From the NCBI RefSeq assembly GCF_910596095.1, contig NC_056544.1, positions 10,401,155-10,465,154 on the forward strand: a stretch of DNA of 64,000 bases. Reading direction: 5' to 3'. Shown piece by piece: positions 49,089 through 64,000 of the stretch; positions within the stretch are counted from its first letter, which is position 1, and the number at the start of each line of letters is the position of its first letter. Both the position numbers and the translations under genes were made by a program. The DNA is from Thunnus maccoyii (taxonomy: Eukaryota > Chordata > Actinopteri > Scombriformes > Scombridae). Below the pieces are notes generated by a model. It saw nothing but the letters and a program-made list of their open reading frames with translations. It had not been told where the DNA came from and made no database searches.

Positions 49089-49144
49089 AGTGATTTTGAA
49101 GAAAATAATTCTCCTGTCTTTTTTTAATCATTATCTTAATTTCT

Positions 49145-49406
49145 TAATCATTTACTTAAGTAAAACACTCCTTTACTTTGCAAAACACTCCTGCAATCTT
49201 TTTTAAAAAACTTTAAAAACTTGTTTTTATATCAAATCTTAATCTGTGAAATAACTGGTAACTATAGCTGTCAGATAAATGTAGTGGAAAAAGTTTTCCC
49301 TTGAATTGTATTGTAGAAATATAAAAGTAGAATCCAATGGAAATACTCAAGTGAAGAGGAAATGTCTAAAATCAAGTAAATGTACTAGTTAATTTTCACC
49401 GCTGCT
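49145..49406 (+). mobile_element. Partial hAT-like element, 3' half
   Basis: It contains ATTTACTTAAGTAAAACACT at the left and AGCTGTCAGATAAATGTAGTGG, GGAAATACTCAAGTGAAG and a degraded TTTTCACCGCTGCTC end. These parallel positions 21115-21250 of the better copy. Confidence 0.6.
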
Positions 49407-52400
49407 CTTTGTTAGATTTTTAGCCTGGTTCGCTGTTTATCTCTCTGTTTCTAAAGAAAGTCACCTGAACATCCAGACACAGGCTTTAATTTGAGCCCGA
49501 TGAAGAATCTTCACATGTATAAATAGATGTGAAATGATATTACGTAATGCACTGAATTTGAATTGAAAGCTTTTATGTGCTTTATAATGTGGCGGTAGAG
49601 AGAAATTAGTAAGGCTGAATGAGATTGCTGAGATTGTGTTTTGGTCCAGTAATCTTTCACCTTCAGTCAGTAACAGACTGTATACTCAATATCAGTCTCA
49701 CTATCATTGTAGCACTAACCTGCTGCCACACGAGGGAGCCAGAAACAAGACGGGCAGAGCAGGCTGCTGGTGAAAGTGTGCTGCCTGAAGGACTGAGGGT
49801 GAGAGAAGAATAGTGAGGTATGTTACATTTCTCATTTCTGCATCTTGTGCTTTTCTTTCCACACAGATTGATGTTGAAAAATCCACATAATCAACCAACC
49901 TAGGATCCTAGTTTACTTTCCTGCATGTCTAGTTGTAATCTTAATTATTTTGATGTCTGCTGAAACATGGACTATAGCCTTATCATTGTTTGAATAGTTG
50001 TACCTGTACCCACAGAGACTGCACTGGCTGTTGAGGTCAAAAAATATCAAGTCAGTATTAAAAGGAGTCAGATCACATCTGTCCGCTCTCATTTAACATC
50101 ACCTCCATCCGTCCAGCTCTCCCTGTGCCTTGAGGCAGCAGCAGCAGTTCTGTCCTTCACTGTCCACAGCAGTCTGTACCCAAGTCCTGTTATATGTGAG
50201 ATAATCTCTCGGGGTTTAGCCGGAGCAAGAATCCACCTTAGTGTCCCCTAAGCTCTTACTGTCCTTGAGTTGGACTGCTGTAAAAAAAAAAAAAAACTGG
50301 TGTTGTAATGTTGGAGGCAAAAGAAAATATATAACTGATCATCTCATCAGTCCAGTTTTCCCTCTTCCGCACTCATTGGATGACTTTTATAATTGTTTTG
50401 GGGGTTTTTTTTCATACTGATTTATTGCTCACCAAAAAAATCAAATATTAAAATGTGCTGAAATACCGTTTTTCAGCTCAGCACTGTAGCTGCTGGCCTC
50501 TGCTCGGACTTGTCATTTGGCAGTTGCATTGAGCTGCTTCAGAACCGAGGGGATTTGAAGCTGATTTAAGTAAAGAAGACACAAGGATAACACTGGTTAT
50601 CGCCTTATCAGCTAAGAGTTGAACTTGCCAATTTGCGGCGGCCTGGAGCACAGCCTGGCTGTAGTCAGTATCCTGAAATGGATTAATGCAACTGATATTT
50701 TTAGGTTTTACTCCAGCGTCCCCTGGTTATATATAGCCTAGAGAACATGCGTAACATGGCACAATTTAAAATGTTCTCTGACGCTGGTGGTAGATGTGTT
50801 CTCATTGTGTTCTAAAGCCTCAAGATTCCCAGAGATCATAGAAAAGACAACAGAAGTTTTAAAAGACATAAATTTTACTTTATTCAAATGATTAAAGATT
50901 CAAGGAAATTCCTGCTTTACATCTGACATTTCTATAGTAGCATGCATCGCAATTCCTCTCATGTTATATTTACAATTACATATAATATCATATATATTTA
51001 TATCTTATTAGCATTACCAGTAAAAACTCAACTCTGCTCAAGATCTGGACATTTCAAAACTTTAATAATTACCCTGAGACAAGAAATAATTTTTGGTTTT
51101 TTTACTAACCCAAGTTTCTACTCAGCTTAATCTTTTTCAGGATCTGGCTAGTTTGAGTTATTCACTCGCATCTCAAACTAAGAGCCCTGAATTATCGAGC
51201 CTGTCCTCCCAAGAAAAACAACCCTAATGGGTCGTTCTGGAGTGCAGGTACAAACCACCTATGTGGTCATTCAATTTGGAGGACTTGTTAGGGCTATCAC
51301 AGTGTTTTGGGGCCGTGGAAAGGGCAACCTGCAAATTCCTGGTACAGGAATTTATTGCCCAACTCCTCTAAAATTTCCTCCTCCATACACAGCAATTAAC
51401 TGCAGCTCCTGCACTCAGCTTTCTTTCCCAGCATCCCAGGGCAACAGAGTCCATATCTCACTAAGTTGAGCCTCATAGCACCAACATAAGAACGACTCAG
51501 TGAAGAGGTCTTCAGTATTCATTTTCCTTAAACTAAATCCTTATTTTAAATTACTTACATCTCTCCCTTTCTCTTTGTGCATAGATATAGATATTTTTCT
51601 TTATATACATTACATACAATTGCTTTTTATAGTTTTTATAAAACTAAACTGTTGGGCAGAAGGAAAACCACCTGGATGTAAATGCAGTGATCAGCCTCAA
51701 TAATGAGGTTTAGGATCACAGCACATAATATTAAGCACTACAACTGTCTGTCACATGTGGTTAAAAAGCACTTTTCATCGTAGAAACAGTGTGACCTAAT
51801 GATGGCATCAATATAGGGAATGAGGTGCTATAAAATGCTGTAATTGTTGCGCAAACCACAGGAACCAAACAGTTTCAAGGTCTAGGAGACCATTCAAATT
51901 TCTACAGATGTGTCTCAGTACCAATTTAAGTTTAATGCTGAACTGCACCATTTCAGCAAGAAGTTATACTGCAAATAAGAAAAAATAATTCTCAGACAGC
52001 TCAGATTTAGACAGTTTCTTCATAAACTAATACAGTATTTCTGGCACAAAAGCCTTTGACTTACTCCTCTAACACTAGTATTCTTAGGGAGGTTGTATAA
52101 ATTACTCAGAGCAATCATTCCTGATCAACATGGTTGCAAGTCTACATGATTAGATACAAATATAAGCAAGAGAAGCTGTGAAGCAGAGAGATGATGCTCA
52201 AAAAACATCATCACACCCTCCATATTTTATTGAACTTTGCCTCAAGAGCGGTAGATCTCTAAACCTTGAGCATCCTTACAAGAGGGGGATCTTTCTCAAT
52301 CTGTCATCAATAAAGATGCTCACCTCTTTTGTAAAACATGATCCATCTTTTACAACAGTGTTAGTGTGCATCTGACTGAGAAAACAAACAAATTATTGAG

Positions 52401-52437
52401 CATTGTGACTGGTATATGACATCAAACATTTGGCTGC
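49407..52437. other. Intergenic between atp1b3 and grk7 (convergent 3' ends)
   Basis: About 3 kb with no coding exon I can support. Minus-strand AATAAA (TTTATT on plus) at 52226-52231 and 50879-50884 are candidate grk7 polyadenylation signals. The rest is AT-rich unique-looking sequence. Confidence 0.5.
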
Positions 52438-59414
<6,977 letters not shown>

Positions 59415-62400
59415 CTTGGCGGCTGTATGTGGTCTGTCCCCCCTAAGTGACTGGGTTCTTCAGCGGCTCCCCAGGGATACCCTCTTACAACCAGTGCGGT
59501 GTCTTTCAGAATGTTGCCTGTGTGAAAGTGCAATTCGCTCCAGAGTCAGCATACAAATGAGCACTTTCACCCAACCTACCTGCAAACCTAAGACACACTG
59601 ACACACCCAGTAATTACTCATTTAGAATTAAATACCAGGGAGGGATTTGGGCTTAAGGATCTTTGTGTGGTCTATTCAAGGATGCTGTGCACGGAAAGGG
59701 AATCGTAAGCGGGCTCTGTACTAAGAGGCTTTGTAGCCCTCTATATTTGTTCATGGTGTTCAGCAGTCACTAATAGTGGTCCGATGGTTTCTGTTGACTA
59801 TGCATTTAATGGTGAAAGACAGTAAAAGACTCAGAAAGGAGCGGAAAATGCTCTGGAAAGAGCTTTTAAAAAACTGTCAGAGTAGTTTTTGGAGAATACT
59901 GTGTTCTTGTGAATGAAACTGTAATAAATAACAAAGTAATGTTTGGTTGGATATTTACATATTATATTGCATGGATAGAAAATCCCCCTTCATCGTCACC
60001 ATCTTCTCTTTTCTTCTCCCCGTCTCAACAGAGCGGGTACTTCAGAGAGCTTACATCTAATCTGTCTGCTGTCTCACTGTCATTCTCATAATTCACCCAC
60101 ATTTATCATTGACCACTACTATTTTCCGGACCATTTGCACAATTCTACTTAACATTATTATTATTTCTTGTTAAAACAAAAATTATATACCATACACACA
60201 ATGTAAAGACCATTATCACAGTGTCAACTGTAGGTAAGCAGAAAGCTTTGGTTTAATAATAAGTAAGATAATGTTCATGATGTAAGCTAAAATACCTAAG
60301 CTAAAATACATCACTGAGTTTTTTGAAAGACATACGGTGTAGAACCATCCAAACTAAAATGTGGCATTTGGAAATCACATGCTTTTTTTGATATTGAGAA
60401 GTCTGTGCATTTTTATATGTTTTAATGTATTTTAATATAAGATTATTTGTGTTGTAACTGCTAAAACATAGACATGCCCACTGTATTACATTAAGTGGTC
60501 AGTGGGATGCAGTGAGACATTCACAAGTAAAAAAATGAGTGCACATTGTTTGCGTTTTCATTTGTCCACTAAACAACAGTGCAAAAAAAGAAGAAAAGAA
60601 AACAAAAACTGTGATATATTTTAACTTAATAAAATAAAAACTCCACATGTTACAAAATTTCTCTATTCATGCACATCTTCCAATAGTGTCTGGCATAAGT
60701 TGGTAAAAGCAAGAGTCAACACAGACTTAGAGGATCAGATCAATGTGGCTCCAGAGCTTCTTTCTACTGGTCCATTTATAAAAAGCCTGAGAAGTATGAC
60801 CTCAGTCATGTGACAGAGCTCAGGTTAAGACCTCTGATACAGCTGATACCTAACAATGATACTGCAAACACAAGCCAAAGCCAAAAGGTTTTAGGCAAGG
60901 TTTTTCCGATTGAGGTACAACATACATAAGCCTACCCAAATCTGTAGTATAGCGTCATCTTACAACAATTCTGGTATTATACGGTATATATTACAGTATA
61001 TATACTGTATGCCAAGATTTGATTTTTACTGTCACAGCACTTTATTCAAACCAATCAGTTTGTCTTAATTTTTACTATTGATGAATTTGCATTTTCTATC
61101 CTTTGTTGCTGTAGGCAGTAACCCTACATCGCAGCTAGGCTGATGCAGGCTAATTCAGTACGGTAAACCTTGGATAATATTAGTTAATCCTTTCTCAAAT
61201 GGTCTCAAGCTGTCAGTGCTCTAGACAAGATCAAGGGCTTTGCTTGCCGTCAGAGAGCTCCAGACTCAGACCGTTTGACTTACAAAAGGCCAGGAAGACA
61301 CCCACACAGGGCAACCAGTAAAGAAGTGGGTAAAATGTTTTTGTTTTGTTTTGTGTTTAATCAGAACAATCAATGAAATTAGATAATGTTTTCCTGAGCA
61401 AATTGTTGCTTTTGGCTGGATTTATTCCAAAAGGTAAAAAATAGAGTCAATAGTGTCAGTATTTACATTGAGGAAAGAAACTAATGAAATATATTTTTTA
61501 AAACAAGCAGCGAAGACGAACTTGAACTTAATTGAACTTTTTAAAGAGAGAAAGAGGCATCTTGCCAGTGAAAGAGACCTGCCATAGATATCAAATATGT
61601 AAAATGTCAATCATATTGTAAATGGATCATAGTGTCAGTAAAGCACTTAAGCCTCCTGAGAGGATGAAAAGAGGCCATGGGTCTCATCTTCTACCAGGTC
61701 AAGTAAGGCGGAGAAAGGTAAGCTGAGAGCTCACACGTCACTCTCTGGATTTCCCATTTACTCTACGGAGAATCCCAGCTGAGCCATATAACTCTCATTG
61801 AGGGCCCAACACAAATTAATGCATTCATTCTAAAAACATGTGTTTGGCACCAGACTTACACAAACTGTGGTAAAAAGAAACCAAGATGTTGCAAAAAAGA
61901 GAGATTAAGAGAGAATAGAGAAATCATGATGAGGTACATTCACACATAAAAAACAGATTGCTATTACTCTTCGTCTCCACTCTGTTTTAGATGTTTGATC
62001 CTTTCTGATTTAGATGTTTGATCTTTGACAAGCCTGTCCCTTTAACCTTGGGAGGATTAGCCTGGTCTGACGAGGGAATAAAGGTTAAGATGCGCAGAGC
62101 ATACTCATCCTATCTCCCACATGGTCCACTACGTGTTCTTTAAGTGGTCTGACTCCATCCTCTTATGGCTTCTCTCAAGCTCTCCACCAAAGAGGGAGTG
62201 GACAGAGAGTGTTCCAAGTAGAGCAGTGAGAACTGAGTAGAAGATCGAGAGAACACAATAAACAGCACTGTGTTTCAAGATTTCTCAATCAGCAGCTAAA
62301 AAAGTATGTTATAATGTCACTTTAAATGGGGTAAAGGAGGATATGGCATAACCATACATGTAAATACAAGACAGCCACATGAAAAGATAAATAGTTGGAA

Positions 62401-64000
62401 GTGACCCTCATGACTGAGCCATGCACAATCAAAAACCTCAATGTAGGACATCTTCATTTCATACATCTACTTTTCTACATACTCATCTCATGCAAGGTAA
62501 AGTATAGTCAGAAGAAAAGTACTAGGCCCAGCTCAGGCCTATTTCGAGGCTTAAGAAGAATTTGAGGTTTAGGATGGCTTCTCCTCCTTTCAGGTGAGGT
62601 GCGTTACACGGTGAGAGGCAGCAGCCGGGTGTGGAATTACTCTCTATGTGAAGCAGCTACATAGAGAGTAAGGAAAATTCTGATAGTTTGTTTGCACATA
62701 GAAGGCCACAACAGCAAAGCAGGTAAGTTGCAGAGAAAGGCTTGATCTGCCGACTCCACAGTTAGATTGGACTGAAGCACCTGGAGGGGTGTGATCGCGA
62801 GGAATTGCCTCTGTGATTGAAAGATAATGGTGAGTTGTTGTAGGACTCCTCTGCCAGCTACTGACTCTCCATACAAAAGAGGGCATCTGGGCCATCTTGG
62901 GCCAAAGGTCAGTGATTCACTACATAGATGTTTTATCAGATCTGAGGCCATATGCTGAAATGAGCTCACTACCAGATTGTCATCTGGCAGTGAGTTGGAT
63001 CAGATAGCCTGTAAGGCTGGACTTACCAAGTATAGACTTGGTAGATGCCAACATGTCATGAAATATCTGATTTAGAGGGCTCTGTCCGTAATGATTTCAA
63101 CTATTATGAAGTGGAGTCACTTCTTTTCCTCTGCAATCAATCATTCACTTGGCAGAACAATGTCCCAGTTATTTTAAAAAGGGAGGGGAACTGCTGCCCC
63201 TAGCTGGGAATATTTGTCAGAGGCAGTACAAGCACTTTGAGGCAGAGCTGAAGAAATTCAAAGTCTACCCACAGTCAGAATGAGTGATGACATGTCTCTC
63301 TGAGGAGACATGGTGCAGGCCAGTGGCACAGGTGGCTGCTACCCACGCCTGGCTAATCCCTGCTCCAACTGCTCCAAGCTCTCAGAGTTCTGTCTAAAAC
63401 CATCTGTGTTTCAGATACAGGTGCAGGTCCCCAGCTGATTCTGGGATATTTCTGGGTCAACTGTCAGAGTCCAGTTTTCCTTTTTGTCTTTGATTAATGT
63501 TTTTCTAGCATTTAGGAAAATATACTCAACTTAGATTTTATTTTCAACCTAACAGAAATCAAAATCTCATCAAGAAATAAACACACAGAAAAAAATCACT
63601 TCCATTTCACATATTTGCCAAACTGTTTAGCAGAGCAAGACAAACAGGGAGGCAGAAGGTGATGGCAGTGATGATGTCAGAATGGGAAAGACACAGGATA
63701 GACCATTAGCACTGGCAGCTTGTGCCCCCTAGGGGACTGTTTTCTCTTGTGTGCACAGCACTTACTGTATAATCCTATCAAAACTCACAGACGTTATCTG
63801 CGTCTTCTAGGAATCCAGATCATGATGTAACTGTATGTGACCTGCTTGTCAAATAGATAGCAATGCCTGCAAATAGAAATTACAGTTGTATGTGTTTTAT
63901 TTTCACAGGCAAATGGTCTTTTTTTTTTACAGCAACATTAACAGTGTTATTGCACATTTTAAAACATTAGCGTGTACCCTTATGTTTACTGTGGTTTTTG
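59415..64000. other. Upstream of grk7; no gene recognised
   Basis: About 4.6 kb. The part nearest 59415 should hold the grk7 leader and photoreceptor promoter, but I could not identify binding sites with confidence. A 13-bp perfect hairpin lies at 62637-62671, and a 21-bp tandem phrase (GATTTAGATGTTTGATC) near 61,986-62,028. A 110-codon minus-strand frame at 62637-62969 looks like chance. Confidence 0.5.
62637..62671. repeat. Perfect 13-bp inverted repeat with 9-nt loop
   Basis: TTACTCTCTATGT at 62637-62649 and ACATAGAGAGTAA at 62659-62671, loop GAAGCAGCT. It has no gene context beyond being about 3.2 kb upstream of grk7. Confidence 0.7.

Noticed and set aside
62637..62969. 110-codon minus-strand frame upstream of grk7
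   Set aside because: No recognisable domain, low-complexity hydrophobic composition, no splice or promoter support, and it begins in a hairpin.

Overview
This window is nuclear DNA from a ray-finned (probably percomorph) fish. The evidence is vertebrate multi-exon genes with canonical GT-AG introns, AT-rich introns full of microsatellites, and fish-typical mobile elements: hAT-like short inverted-repeat elements, Tc1-like, Harbinger-like and L2-like LINE debris. All exon models below were built by hand, by checking splice sites, reading phase and protein similarity recalled from memory. No alignment or database search was run.

Layout, left to right. (1) 427-21,690, minus strand: an ATP13A3-like P5B-type ATPase (polyamine-transporter family). 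There are 31 coding exons and a leader exon in the window; the extreme C-terminus runs off the left edge. (2) 22,383-29,826, minus strand: a nucleolin-like gene with 16 coding exons, four RRMs and a Gly/Arg tail, but without nucleolin's long acidic runs. Its N-terminal half contains a tandemly duplicated two-exon unit. (3) 29,827-30,577: a short shared upstream region between the nucleolin-like gene and gk5. It holds a TATA-like box, a 31-codon leader ORF and a 20-bp-stem hairpin ending 9 nt before the gk5 start codon. (4) 30,578-37,903, plus strand: gk5, a FGGY-family glycerol kinase-like gene, 16 exons, 529 aa. (5) 42,563-46,114, plus strand: atp1b3, a Na+/K+-ATPase beta-3 subunit, 7 exons, 279 aa. 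Its long 3' region was invaded by a 1.5-kb DNA transposon that carries an inner palindromic element. (6) 52,438-59,414, minus strand: grk7, the cone opsin kinase, 4 exons, 557 aa, ending in a CILL prenylation box. (7) 59,415-64,000: upstream of grk7, with no supportable gene.

The genes do not form a pathway. They are a syntenic block: from memory, GK5, ATP1B3 and GRK7 are also neighbours on human 3q23, whereas human ATP13A3 (3q29) and nucleolin (2q37) lie elsewhere. I found no operon-like, defence or otherwise new system. The observations I rate highest are the nucleolin-like paralogue with its duplicated exon pair, the hairpin against the gk5 start codon, and a possible upstream ORF whose stop overlaps the atp13a3 start codon.
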